Assembly (NCBI GenBank): GCA_029253585.1
Contig: JAQWZF010000026.1
Location: 186,001-250,000 of the forward strand
Source: Gammaproteobacteria bacterium
GTDB lineage: Bacteria; Pseudomonadota; Gammaproteobacteria; Pseudomonadales; Pseudohongiellaceae
Length of the DNA stretch: 64,000 nucleotides
Reading direction: 5' to 3'
The notes beneath the pieces are model-generated. The model searched no databases. It worked only from the letters and a program-made list of their open reading frames with translations, and had not been told where the DNA came from. How positions within the stretch are numbered: the first letter of the stretch is position 1; every line of letters begins with the position of its first letter. Of this stretch, positions 24,882 to 35,463 are shown in pieces. The position numbers and the translations under genes are program-made.

Positions 24882-25889
24882 ATGAACAACAGAGTACCTA
24901 GCAAACTAAGCCTAGTCATTATCGGTCTTTTGACTGCCCCACAATTGCTGGCACAGTCGGGCGAAATGCCCCGAACTGAATATGGTCACCCGGATTTTCA
25001 GGGCACCTACACCTTCAGAACACTGACGCCGCTTAATCGCCCGCGAGAATTGGCGGATAAGGCCACTCTGACTCCTGAGGAAGCTGCCGAATGGGAAGCG
25101 TTCGAGAATCGTCGCCAGAATCGTGACCTGATTATCGATTCCGTAGGCGGTGCGGGGTATCCACCTGGCGTAATCTCCTACAATGAATTCTGGTATGAGC
25201 GAGGCGTCGAGACTATCGCCGACCGCCGCACATCTCTGGTTTACGATCCACCGAATGGCCGCGTACCCGAATTAAACGCTATTGGTAAAGAACGCCGCGC
25301 CGCCTACGGGCAAATGGTCTTCGAGAGCGCCGGGCCTGAAGGCAGAACTACAGTCGATCGCTGTCTTACTGGCTTCGTTGCCGGGCCACCGATGATTCCT
25401 GGCTCCTACAATAACAATATGCAGTTGGTGCAAACCAAAGACACGGTAATGATCTTGAACGAGATGGTGCATACGGCACGCATCATTCGCATGGACAGTG
25501 AGCACAATACCAAGCAATTGAAGTGGGAAGGTGATTCGGTCGGCTACTGGGATGGAGACGAGCTTGTTATCACTACCAAGCACTTCTACCACGACTACAA
25601 TTTACGCGGCATGTCGGATCAAGCTGTGATCCAAGAGCGTTTCAGCTGGGTTGATGAAAACACGCTTGAATACGACTTCACCGTAGAAGATCCCCAGTCT
25701 TGGGATGTAAGCTGGTCTGGGAAAGTACCCATGCGCCGCGCTGCTGACCCGGTCTATGAGTATGCCTGCCACGAAGGCAACCATGGCTTGCAGGGCATTC
25801 TTGCCGGCTGGAGACGCTACGAATCCATGGGCTTGAATGGGGACGGCTCACCTCTGTCTAAGACTGGAACCGTTGCTATAGAAGAATAG
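24882..25889 (+). CDS. Secreted protein of unknown function, paralogue of the 371-1384 product
   Basis: The 335-residue protein begins at the ATG at 24882, six bases after GGAGG. It has a signal peptide (LLTAPQLLAQ-SG) and the same landmarks as the 371-1384 product: TEYGHPDFQGTYTF, FWYERGVETIADRRTSLVYDPPNGRVP, RCLTGFVAGPPMIPGSYNN, MILNEMVHTARII and YEYACHEGNHGLQGIL. The Cys in RCLTGF and that in YACHEGN are conserved in both paralogues and may form a disulfide. The family is uncharacterised. Two tandem hairpins follow the stop. Confidence 0.8.
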   Translation: MNNRVPSKLSLVIIGLLTAPQLLAQSGEMPRTEYGHPDFQGTYTFRTLTPLNRPRELADKATLTPEEAAEWEAFENRRQNRDLIIDSVGGAGYPPGVISYNEFWYERGVETIADRRTSLVYDPPNGRVPELNAIGKERRAAYGQMVFESAGPEGRTTVDRCLTGFVAGPPMIPGSYNNNMQLVQTKDTVMILNEMVHTARIIRMDSEHNTKQLKWEGDSVGYWDGDELVITTKHFYHDYNLRGMSDQAVIQERFSWVDENTLEYDFTVEDPQSWDVSWSGKVPMRRAADPVYEYACHEGNHGLQGILAGWRRYESMGLNGDGSPLSKTGTVAIEE

Positions 25890-25905
25890 TTACTCGTCGA
25901 GAACA

Positions 25906-25978
25906 CAAGATCTGCAGTTAGTTGCAGATCTTGGAAATTTCAAATAAACCAGAGTTGGGTTACTATCCAACTCTGGTT
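25906..25978 (+). terminator. Tandem hairpins downstream of the secreted-protein gene
   Basis: Two perfect hairpins lie in series. CAAGATCTGCA (25906-25916) pairs with TGCAGATCTTG (25923-25933), and AACCAGAGTTGG (25947-25958) pairs with CCAACTCTGGTT (25967-25978). The second is followed by GTTCCTTT. They should block transcription into the next gene or stabilise the 3' end. Confidence 0.65.
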
Positions 25979-26031
25979 GTTCCTTTAGTAATTCCCAACT
26001 TTTTGCACTAACTCAATGGAAGGGTTTGCTC

Positions 26032-26475
26032 ATGCGACTTGGCAGGTTTCTTTCATCAAGCAGTCTTTTTTGTATCTTGTTTTTTATGAGTGGAACTACG
26101 CTTGCCGAAGTCAGCTCCGTCTTTATCTCATCTAAGCTGGATCCAAACGCCATCATCATCACCGAAGTCGATGTGATATTTATCTACGATACCGACATAG
26201 CGAACAGCTTGCCCGCAACGAAGTCTGCCTGGTACTCCAACAAGAGGGGCTTCACCGCGAACGCGGCAGAGAAGATGGATATAGTGAATATTTTCATTCC
26301 CCAGGGATTCGATTCCGAAATGGCCAGCCTGCCTGCACGTAGAGCGGAAGCATTAAAAGTAGTGGTTTTTGCCTACCATGACGACTCCAAGGCAGAGCCT
26401 CGTGATATCACAAACATGGTAGATGTGCTGGTGGAGATCGATCCATTCGGCATTCGGGTATCCAGCAGAGACTAA
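26032..26475 (+). CDS. Exported protein of unknown function
   Basis: The 147-residue product is taken from the ATG at 26032, seven bases after GGAAGGG; a TTG two codons upstream is in frame. A signal peptide ends near TTLA-EV. The mature part has alternating hydrophobic strands (IIITEVDVIFIYD, IVNIFIPQGF, LKVVVFAYHDD, DVLVEIDPFGIRV), suggesting a small beta-sandwich, and a SAWYSNKRGF segment. There are no cysteines in the mature part. I do not recognise the family. It is followed by a 355-base gap with no gene. Confidence 0.6.
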   Translation: MRLGRFLSSSSLFCILFFMSGTTLAEVSSVFISSKLDPNAIIITEVDVIFIYDTDIANSLPATKSAWYSNKRGFTANAAEKMDIVNIFIPQGFDSEMASLPARRAEALKVVVFAYHDDSKAEPRDITNMVDVLVEIDPFGIRVSSRD

Positions 26476-26830
26476 TAAAAAGTTATTCTTGAAGGCGCGT
26501 CATGGAACGGGGTCAGATACTTTTATTTCTTCTGAATATCACTTGTCAGCCCTAAAACGATTATATCGCTCAGTGCTTTTCTAGAAAAATTCGCGAACCC
26601 CAACAGTACCTTTCTGCCGCAGATCGCAATTGTGTCTGTCTGTTTTCTATCACTCGCCGCGGCCATCGATTGCGGTTAGATAAATCTGCCTGGAGCCTCG
26701 AAAGACATAGACAGGATAAGTAAAGGTGTAAGTGGCGCTTTCTTTATTAGTGCCGAAGGTCCTTTAGCCAGCACAAACCGCGTCTAGCTTTTCTGTGCTA
26801 GCCGAAAGCCTATACACAGGCGGGAGGTTT
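26476..26830. other. Gap with a possible transposable-element remnant
   Basis: No open frame is supported. The segment 26503-26530 has the GGGGTCAGATAC-TTTTATTT form described in the next entry. The rest (26531-26830) shows nothing I can name. Confidence 0.35.
26503..26530. mobile_element. Possible end of a degenerate Y1 (REP-associated) transposase element
   Basis: The string beginning ACGGGGTCAGATAC followed by TTTTATTTCT closely resembles the conserved flank often found beside REP-associated tyrosine (Y1) transposase genes in Gammaproteobacteria. No transposase frame remains in this gap. It may mark an excised or eroded copy. The identification is from memory of such flanks, not from alignment. 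Confidence 0.35.
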
Positions 26831-27211
26831 CTATTGCTGAACTAGCTGTATCCAGTTTCCACAGCCATCATCGAAGGTGGCCAACCAGACTCCGCCGTTT
26901 TCTGTAGGAAGCTCCCTGAATGAGACGCCCTGCGCAGACAAGCGTCTAAATTCGTCGTGAATGTCATCACAGTGAAATACAGTAGCCGGTATGCCATCGT
27001 CATAGATGGCTACCTGGAACGCCTTGGCTGCTGGATGTACATTCGGCTCCAGTAGCAATTCTGTCTCCCCCGAACCATCAGATGAGACAGTAAGCCAGCG
27101 AAATTCACCGAGGTCGATGTCGTTAATCTTCCGAAAGCCCAGTATATCGGTGTAGAAGGTGAGCGCCTTGCCTTGATCTGCTACGAAGATGCTCGCTGTT
27201 TTTATGTCCAT
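26831..27211 (-). CDS. VOC superfamily (glyoxalase/bleomycin-resistance-like) protein
   Basis: The 126-residue protein is taken from the ATG at 27211 behind GGGAGA; a longer frame to 27256 lacks a ribosome site. It shows the paired beta-alpha-beta-beta-beta units of the VOC fold: IKTASIFVADQGKALTFYTDILGF, GETELLLEPN, then TVFHCDDIHDEFRRLSAQGV and WLATFDDGCGNWIQLVQ. The last block is the usual place of a metal-ligand Glu, which here appears as Gln. It may be a lyase or dioxygenase-like enzyme or a resistance protein; the substrate is unknown. Confidence 0.85.
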   Translation of the reverse strand: MDIKTASIFVADQGKALTFYTDILGFRKINDIDLGEFRWLTVSSDGSGETELLLEPNVHPAAKAFQVAIYDDGIPATVFHCDDIHDEFRRLSAQGVSFRELPTENGGVWLATFDDGCGNWIQLVQQ

Positions 27212-27336
27212 AAGCACGTCTCCCGAGTCTCTTAAGCCCGTATAGCTATGGCACATTTTACAATTGAATTGCTATTACCCCTAGTTTATTCTACCACGAC
27301 AATCCCTAAAACAAAGCGTAATGAGAGTTCTAGAAG

Positions 27337-28398
27337 ATGACTAATAACAACATAAAAACAGCTTTACTAGCATTGGCAGTAGCGCCAGCCTTGGCTTTTG
27401 CCCAGGCTGATATGCCGCCTACTAACGATTTGGAAAATCCTTATCTAACTCAGTCGGGCTACTTTAAGATGCCGGCAGGCCGCGACTGGGGTTCCTCCAG
27501 TACGGTTGAAGTCGATGCCGATGGTGAGAGCATCTGGGTCGCCGAGCGTTGCGGCGGCAATGCGAATGCCTGCGTTGAGAAGCCTGACACAAACCTGATC
27601 ATGTTATTCAGCAAGAACGGAGACATGGTTCGTAGCTTCGGCGCCGGTTATATTACCTGGCCTCACGGCATTCACGTAGACCACGATGGCAATGTCTGGG
27701 TTGCGGACGCGCGTGGCTCAGAGCAGACACAGGGCTACGACGGCGAGCATTATGGACATCAGGTTCACAAGTTCAGCCCTACCGGTGTTCACCTGATGTC
27801 GCTAGGTCAGAAAGGCGGTGGTCAGGACGACGAATATTTCTACACGCCCAATGACGTGCATGTTGCGCCTGACGGATCCATTTTTGTAGGCGAGGGACAC
27901 TCCAGCGCTGAAGGTTCTACTAACCGCGTACACAAGTTCGACGCAGACGGAAACCACCTTTTCTCATTCGGCGAATGGGGAACCGAGCCTGGTAATTTTC
28001 GTCAGCCACACGGTCTGGCGATGGACTCTAAGGGACGCCTGTTTGTTGCGGACCGCGGCAATGACCGTATCCAAATCTTTGATCAGGAAGGTAACCTGCT
28101 CGAAGTATGGCATCAGTTCAGCCGCCTGAGTGGCATCTACATCGACGAGAATGACGTGCTCTACGGCGCAGATTCAGAGTCAGGTTCGGTTAACCCCGAC
28201 CATGGCGACTGGGTTCGTGGTATCCGTATCGGAAGCGCTATTACCGGTGAAGTGGAATTCCTGATCCCTGACCCGCAACCAGATTGTCGTGGTACTTGTA
28301 CTGCAGAGGGTGTGGTTGCCGATGCACATGGCAATATCTTTGGTGCCGAGGTTGGCCCGGTTGGCGGAATCAAGCGTTACATTCGACCCGTCAAGTAA
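27337..28398 (+). CDS. Exported NHL-repeat beta-propeller protein
   Basis: The 353-residue product has a signal peptide (ALAFA-QA) and NHL-type repeats: WPHGIHVDHDGNVWVADARG, TPNDVHVAPDGSIFVGEGH, QPHGLAMDSKGRLFVADRGNDRIQIFD, and SGIYIDENDVLYGADSE. The pattern is that of six-bladed propellers such as the peptidyl-alpha-hydroxyglycine alpha-amidating lyase domain, which are common as exported proteins in marine bacteria. Two cysteines near the N-terminus (RCGGNANACVEK) and two near the C-terminus (CRGTC) probably form disulfides. The enzymatic role is unproven. A strong terminator follows. Confidence 0.85.
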   Translation: MTNNNIKTALLALAVAPALAFAQADMPPTNDLENPYLTQSGYFKMPAGRDWGSSSTVEVDADGESIWVAERCGGNANACVEKPDTNLIMLFSKNGDMVRSFGAGYITWPHGIHVDHDGNVWVADARGSEQTQGYDGEHYGHQVHKFSPTGVHLMSLGQKGGGQDDEYFYTPNDVHVAPDGSIFVGEGHSSAEGSTNRVHKFDADGNHLFSFGEWGTEPGNFRQPHGLAMDSKGRLFVADRGNDRIQIFDQEGNLLEVWHQFSRLSGIYIDENDVLYGADSESGSVNPDHGDWVRGIRIGSAITGEVEFLIPDPQPDCRGTCTAEGVVADAHGNIFGAEVGPVGGIKRYIRPVK

Positions 28399-28437
28399 TG
28401 AATCACTAAGTACTACTTAGGATCCACTACTAAGAGA

Positions 28438-28465
28438 GCCCACCCTAAGCGGTGGGCTTTTTTTT
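28438..28465 (+). terminator. Rho-independent terminator of the NHL gene
   Basis: GCCCACC (28438-28444) pairs with GGTGGGC (28451-28457), followed by eight Ts (28458-28465). This is a canonical plus-strand terminator. Confidence 0.9.
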
Positions 28466-28607
28466 GCCAACAAGACGGCCCAGCTTAGTAAAAGCAACCG
28501 GCTTGTCAGAGAAATTTTGGAGAGGCTTTAGGGTTCGATTCTAGTCACCCTCGGAGCCTACGTGCTGATATCCGAGAGTGAGTAGAGGCTTACTTTGCTA
28601 GCGCCAT

Positions 28608-30845
<2,238 letters not shown>

Positions 30846-31128
30846 TTATATTGACTCGTTCTAGCCGTGCTAGTGCTGTGATAGTGCCGTGTTAATACCC
30901 TGATAGTACTCTGTTAATTAAGCAGCCTTTTACGCACACCTGCCTAGCGGCAAAAAGGGCGCGCATTATAGCAGTCACAGAGCAACACTTACAGTGGCCA
31001 CAGATGCTCTACGGCGGCTATCTACGCTATAATTCGCACTCTTGGTACTGCGCGAGCCCGCCTTAGCTCAAGCAGATAGCGACTATACGCCGATCGAGAA
31101 GGCAACCGTAAATTAGAGAAGAGAGACT

Positions 31129-31635
31129 ATGCAATTAGCCACAGCTATCCCAGATTTTACTATTCGTTCCGCCACAGTCGACGACTGCCCCTTAATTCTG
31201 AGCTTCATTCAGGAATTGGCAGACTATGAGAAACTGAGTCATGAGGTAGTTGCCACGGTCGCGACTCTGGAAGAAACCTTATTTGGAGAGAAGGCTTACG
31301 CCGAAGTCACCATTGGCGAATACCAAGGTAAGGCAGTCGGTTATTCACTGTTCTTTCACAATTTCTCTACTTTTACTGGAAGGCCGGGAATCTACCTCGA
31401 AGATATCTATGTACAGCCGCAGATGCGCGGCAAGGGATTCGGAAAGCTACTTCTGGCATATATCGCCAAACTAGCCGTTCAGCGCAACTGCACAAGAGTT
31501 GAATGGTCGGTTCTAGATTGGAACGAGCCCTCTATTAAATTCTATAGATCGATCGGTGCCGCCCCCATGGATGGCTGGACGGTACAGCGGCTCGATGGCA
31601 CCGAGCTTGCTGATTTCGCACAACAATTCAAATAA
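31129..31635 (+). CDS. GNAT family N-acetyltransferase (diamine acetyltransferase-like)
   Basis: The 168-residue protein has GNAT motifs IYLEDIYVQPQMRGKGFGKLLL (motif A with R-G-K-G-F-G) and WSVLDWNEPSIKFYRSIGA (motif B). The N-terminal DFTIRSATVDDCPLILSFIQELADYE and the overall length match the spermidine/diamine acetyltransferase (SSAT-like) branch found widely in Gammaproteobacteria. The acceptor is unproven. The start at 31129 follows GAGAAGAGAG. It is 57 bases upstream of the D-amino acid transaminase gene, so they may be co-transcribed. Confidence 0.87.
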   Translation: MQLATAIPDFTIRSATVDDCPLILSFIQELADYEKLSHEVVATVATLEETLFGEKAYAEVTIGEYQGKAVGYSLFFHNFSTFTGRPGIYLEDIYVQPQMRGKGFGKLLLAYIAKLAVQRNCTRVEWSVLDWNEPSIKFYRSIGAAPMDGWTVQRLDGTELADFAQQFK

Positions 31636-31692
31636 ACTTAGATCTTGTTTGGTTCTTATATTGTATAGCTCATAGAGAAGACGAGGTTTAGC

Positions 31693-32553
31693 TTGAGTAG
31701 AATAGTCTATGTAAATGGCGAGTATGCCGCGAAAGAAGAGGCAAAGATTTCAATTTTCGATCGCGGCTTTATCTTCGGCGATGGGGTGTATGAAGTCGTA
31801 CCTGTGATTTCCGGGAAACTGGTAGACCGCGCCTATTTCCTTGAACGACTCGAAAGATCTCTCTGCGAGCTCGGTATTACCTGGCCCTGTTCTCAGCGCG
31901 AGTATATAGACATCATGCAGGAGCTTATTTCGCGCAATTGCCTGAAGGAAGGGATAGTTTACTCGCAGGTGACTCGTGGTATCGCCGATAGAGACTTTGC
32001 CTTTCCCCCGAATACTCCTCCGACTCTAGTCGCGTTTACCTCAGCTATGGACTTGCTGGAGAACCCTCAAGCCGAGACTGGTATTTCCATCGCTACGAGC
32101 GAAGACATTCGTTGGAAGCGTCGCGATATCAAATCGATAAATCTTCTCGCCCAGTGTTTGGCTAAACAGGATGCGCAAAGCAAGAGCGCGAATGAAGGCT
32201 GGATGGTTGAGGATGGCTTTGTTACCGAAGGTGTTTCCTCGAGCGCCTACATCGTAAAGAATAGAAAAATAATTACACGCCCTCTCTCCAACTTGATTCT
32301 TCCCGGGATTCGCCGTCGCACCTTGATCGAGATTGCCCAGCGTGAAAATATACAGATCGAACAGCGCCTGTTTACTATCGAAGAAGCACTGAAGGCTGAC
32401 GAGGCTTTCATAAGCAGTGCCACAACTATTGCCCTGGGAGTCGTGAGTATAGACGGGCAGCCAATTGGCGACGGAAAACCTGGCGAGATAACTGAGTTAG
32501 TACGGAACTTGTACATACAACGGCTGTTAGAAGAAGCCAGCACCGCAGATTAG
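31693..32553 (+). CDS. dat: D-amino acid aminotransferase (class IV PLP enzyme)
   Basis: The 286-residue protein is a fold-type IV transaminase. It opens VYVNGEYAAKEEAKISIFDRGF, with the conserved FGDGVYEVVPV block. The PLP lysine is K147 in RRDIK147SINLLAQ, and the cofactor-phosphate loop is VTEGVSSSAYIV. The pattern fits D-alanine transaminase rather than branched-chain IlvE or PabC. It supplies D-alanine/D-glutamate for peptidoglycan. The start is TTG behind a GACGAGG site. It is convergent with epmA. Confidence 0.9.
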   Translation: MSRIVYVNGEYAAKEEAKISIFDRGFIFGDGVYEVVPVISGKLVDRAYFLERLERSLCELGITWPCSQREYIDIMQELISRNCLKEGIVYSQVTRGIADRDFAFPPNTPPTLVAFTSAMDLLENPQAETGISIATSEDIRWKRRDIKSINLLAQCLAKQDAQSKSANEGWMVEDGFVTEGVSSSAYIVKNRKIITRPLSNLILPGIRRRTLIEIAQRENIQIEQRLFTIEEALKADEAFISSATTIALGVVSIDGQPIGDGKPGEITELVRNLYIQRLLEEASTAD

Positions 32554-32572
32554 TCTTGCGGGGTATTAGCAG

Positions 32573-33529
32573 TTAGGATTGATCACCGCCGAAGCTAATC
32601 ACCTCGCTAATATGCTGCGCATCCATCAATAGCATTAGCAAACGATCTACTCCCACGGCAACGCCAGAACAGCTGGGTATACCGCTTTCAAGTGCGGCGA
32701 TTAGCCTCTCGTCTATGGCATGGGTCTGCTGTCCCCTCTCTTTCCTTAGCCCATTGGCCTCTTCAAATCGTGCTCGCTGTTCATCCCCGTCGCTGAGCTC
32801 GAAATAACCATTCGCCAGTTCCATGCCGTGGCCGAACAACTCGAATCGCTTGGCTACCACTACACTAGAATCGTCCTCGGCCAATACTGATAATGCCGCT
32901 TGCTCCTGCGGGTAGTCATAGATAAAGCAAAACGCCGGTAGTTCAGGCTCTATGGCGTTGGCAAGCAATAGCTGGAGATAGTCTGTTCTGCTTAGGTCAC
33001 TGCCAGCCAGATCGATTCTCTCTCTGGCCAACTGCTCTAACTCCGCGAAGGGGATCTGATGAGGGTCGATATGCAGATGCTTCTGAAATATTTCCCGGTA
33101 GGTAAAACGCGGTAAAGAATCGCAGCCTAGAATTTCTTTTACCAGGCACTCCAGCTCGGTCATCAGTTGCTCTAGGGAGTAGGACACTCTATACCATTCG
33201 AGAAGTGTAAATTCGGTACTGTGAATTCTTCCCTTCTCTTCCTGTCGAAAGGCTTTCGTAATCTGATAGATGGAACCACTGCCACTCGCGAGCAAGCGCT
33301 TCATAAAAAATTCGGGAGAGGTTTGTAGAAAACAAGCTTGGCTGTTATTGCCGTCCATGAGCTCAGCGGATACGGATTCGATATACACATCGGGGACTGT
33401 TGTGCTGGCGAGTAAGGGTGTTTCTACTTCGAGAACATCACGCTCGGCGAAGAAACGCCGAATGCTTGCAAGGGCCTGCGCACGCTGCTGTAGATTTTGT
33501 AGGGGAGAACTTGGTTTCCAATCGACCAT
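32573..33529 (-). CDS. epmA: EF-P (R)-beta-lysine ligase EpmA
   Basis: The 318-residue class II lysyl-tRNA synthetase-like enzyme lacks the anticodon-binding domain. Motifs are LQTSPEFFMKRLLASG, QEEKGRIHSTEFTLLEWYR (motif 2) and GVAVGVDRLLML (motif 3). EpmA (PoxA/GenX) attaches (R)-beta-lysine to Lys34 of elongation factor P. It is followed upstream on the same strand by the efp gene (73-base gap), and epmB lies divergently just beyond, so the modification set is together. The start ATG is at 33529. Confidence 0.97.
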   Translation of the reverse strand: MVDWKPSSPLQNLQQRAQALASIRRFFAERDVLEVETPLLASTTVPDVYIESVSAELMDGNNSQACFLQTSPEFFMKRLLASGSGSIYQITKAFRQEEKGRIHSTEFTLLEWYRVSYSLEQLMTELECLVKEILGCDSLPRFTYREIFQKHLHIDPHQIPFAELEQLARERIDLAGSDLSRTDYLQLLLANAIEPELPAFCFIYDYPQEQAALSVLAEDDSSVVVAKRFELFGHGMELANGYFELSDGDEQRARFEEANGLRKERGQQTHAIDERLIAALESGIPSCSGVAVGVDRLLMLLMDAQHISEVISFGGDQS

Positions 33530-33602
33530 GAAATCTTCCTTTCACTATCTGCTGCGTAACGGCGTAGATTTGAGGCTAGTTTCAAAACCCACTAGAGTCC
33601 GG

Positions 33603-34175
33603 CTATTTAGTGACTCGGTTTTGGTATTCAGAGGTTCGTGTGTCCACACGCAGCACATCGCCAATATTCACAAACAGGGGTACCTTGACCACGGCGCCTG
33701 AACTCAGTGTCGCTGGCTTGGTTCCACCCTGGGCTGTATCCCCCTTCAGGCCTGGGTCGGTGTCTGTCACTTCGAGTTCAACGAAGTTGGGCGCAGTAAC
33801 AGAGATCGGCGCATCATTCCACAGCACTACCGAATATCTGTCTTGCTCCTTTAACCAGATCTTCGCATCGGTGATTGCATTCACATCGGCGGCAACTTGC
33901 TCGTAGCTGTCATCGGTTTTCATAAAATGCCAGAACTCGCCGTCCTCGTAGAGAAATTCCATTTCCAGCTCCATGACATCGGCGGCATCTACCGATTCAC
34001 CTGACTTATAGGTGCGCTCCCAGACTCTCCCGTTTACCAGATTGCGCAGCTTCACGCGATCGAATGCCTGCCCCTTACCGGGTTTAACCTTTTCAACTTC
34101 GATCATCGAGCAGGGTTCGGAGTCGATGAGGACCTTGAGCCCCGATTTGAATTCGCTGGTGGAGTAAGTTGCCAT
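33603..34175 (-). CDS. efp: Elongation factor P
   Basis: The 190-residue protein helps ribosomes form bonds at polyproline stretches. The modified loop reads VKPGKGQAF with the lysine at residue 34, consistent with lysylation by the adjacent EpmA/EpmB. The three-domain length and the C-terminal [18 protein letters not shown] signature are as expected. The gene is divergent from epmB across 242 bases and upstream of epmA on the same strand. Confidence 0.98.
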   Translation of the reverse strand: MATYSTSEFKSGLKVLIDSEPCSMIEVEKVKPGKGQAFDRVKLRNLVNGRVWERTYKSGESVDAADVMELEMEFLYEDGEFWHFMKTDDSYEQVAADVNAITDAKIWLKEQDRYSVVLWNDAPISVTAPNFVELEVTDTDPGLKGDTAQGGTKPATLSSGAVVKVPLFVNIGDVLRVDTRTSEYQNRVTK

Positions 34176-34417
34176 GTTTCCCTCTTGAGGTATTTGCTAA
34201 CGAGGCTTGCAAACTGCCTCGACCATGAATCTTATGTTCAGTGACTGCTTATGATAGCGACTAGCAGCAGCTTTCTCGTCTATTGTCTCAATTCGCAGCA
34301 AAGGTATCAGCATCGATTAACTATCTATCGAAGGTGCTAGCCTTATGTTGCTATGATGTGGCAACGGATACTAACAACTGCCTTTATAAAATCAAATTTT
34401 TTGTTTCGGAACAGTAG

Positions 34418-35434
34418 ATGGGAAATCAGGTTAGCTCACTTATTCGATCGGATCGTAGCCTGAATTGGCAGGATCAATTATCCGATCTGATCACGGATCC
34501 AGAGGAATTGCTCGGCCTACTCCAGCTCGATCCCGAGGCCTGCCCCTATTCTCTAGAGGCTCTTAGTCAGTTCCCACTGAAGGCGCCCAGGCCCTTCGTA
34601 GAGAGAATCGAGAGGGGCAACTGGCATGACCCGCTACTGAAACAGATATGGCCTGCCAAAGAAGAACAGAGCAAGACCGAAAGCTTCGTCGCGGACCCTC
34701 TCGATGAGCAGAATTTCAACCCCGTGCCTGGCCTTCTGCATAAGTATCAGGGGCGCGTGCTGCTAACCGCCGCACCCCATTGCGCCATCCATTGCCGCTA
34801 CTGCTTCAGACGCCATTTTGACTATCGGGCAAATTCCCCCAGCCGTAAGCAATGGGACTCTGCTTTCTCCTATATCGCCAAGGACAGTAGCATCAAGGAG
34901 GTCATTCTCAGCGGCGGCGACCCCTTGGCACTCTCAGACAGGCAGTTTCATTGGCTAATGCAGCAATTGGCCGGTATCGAGCACCTGATTACGGTGCGAA
35001 TTCACACACGGCTGCCCATCGTGATTCCCAGGCGGGTTACCACCGAGTTACTGCAATGTCTGAGTGAATCGCGGCTGCGTATCGTGATGGTAGTGCACTG
35101 CAACCATGCTCGGGAGCTGGACCCAGCCGTAGCCGATGGTTTTAGCTCGTTAGGCACAATTGGCGTCACGATGCTGAATCAATCAGTAGTTTTAAAGGAT
35201 GTTAACGACAATTCAGAGGCTCTGACCAATCTCAACAAGGCGTTATTCGCGCACAATGTACTACCCTATTACTTACATATGCCCGATCAGGTAGCTGGCA
35301 CCGAGCACTTCATGGTGTCCGATCAACATGCCAAAGCACTGATTAAGACCCTTCACGCCACACTGCCCGGATACCTGGTTCCTCGACTGGTTAGAGAGAG
35401 CCCCGGTGAGCGAGGTAAAACCAGAATAGCCTAA
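34418..35434 (+). CDS. epmB: EF-P beta-lysylation protein EpmB (lysine 2,3-aminomutase-like)
   Basis: The 338-residue radical-SAM enzyme converts (S)-alpha-lysine to (R)-beta-lysine for EF-P modification. The [4Fe-4S] motif is C122-A-I-H-C126-R-Y-C129, followed by FRRHFDYR. The SAM-binding GGD appears in VILSGGDPLALSD. The C-terminal part (PYYLHMPDQVAGTEHF) matches the PLP/substrate region of the aminomutase family. The length matches EpmB (about 340) and is shorter than catabolic KamA. It is followed 30 bases later by the FimX-like gene on the same strand. Confidence 0.97.
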   Translation: MGNQVSSLIRSDRSLNWQDQLSDLITDPEELLGLLQLDPEACPYSLEALSQFPLKAPRPFVERIERGNWHDPLLKQIWPAKEEQSKTESFVADPLDEQNFNPVPGLLHKYQGRVLLTAAPHCAIHCRYCFRRHFDYRANSPSRKQWDSAFSYIAKDSSIKEVILSGGDPLALSDRQFHWLMQQLAGIEHLITVRIHTRLPIVIPRRVTTELLQCLSESRLRIVMVVHCNHARELDPAVADGFSSLGTIGVTMLNQSVVLKDVNDNSEALTNLNKALFAHNVLPYYLHMPDQVAGTEHFMVSDQHAKALIKTLHATLPGYLVPRLVRESPGERGKTRIA

Positions 35435-35463
35435 GCGCTAGGGCCCAAAGGGAGTGGAATAGA

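Noticed and set aside
28531-28550. tRNA T-loop-like string GGGTTCGATT
   Set aside because: The flanking bases do not form the five-base-pair T stem, and no acceptor, D or anticodon arms are present.
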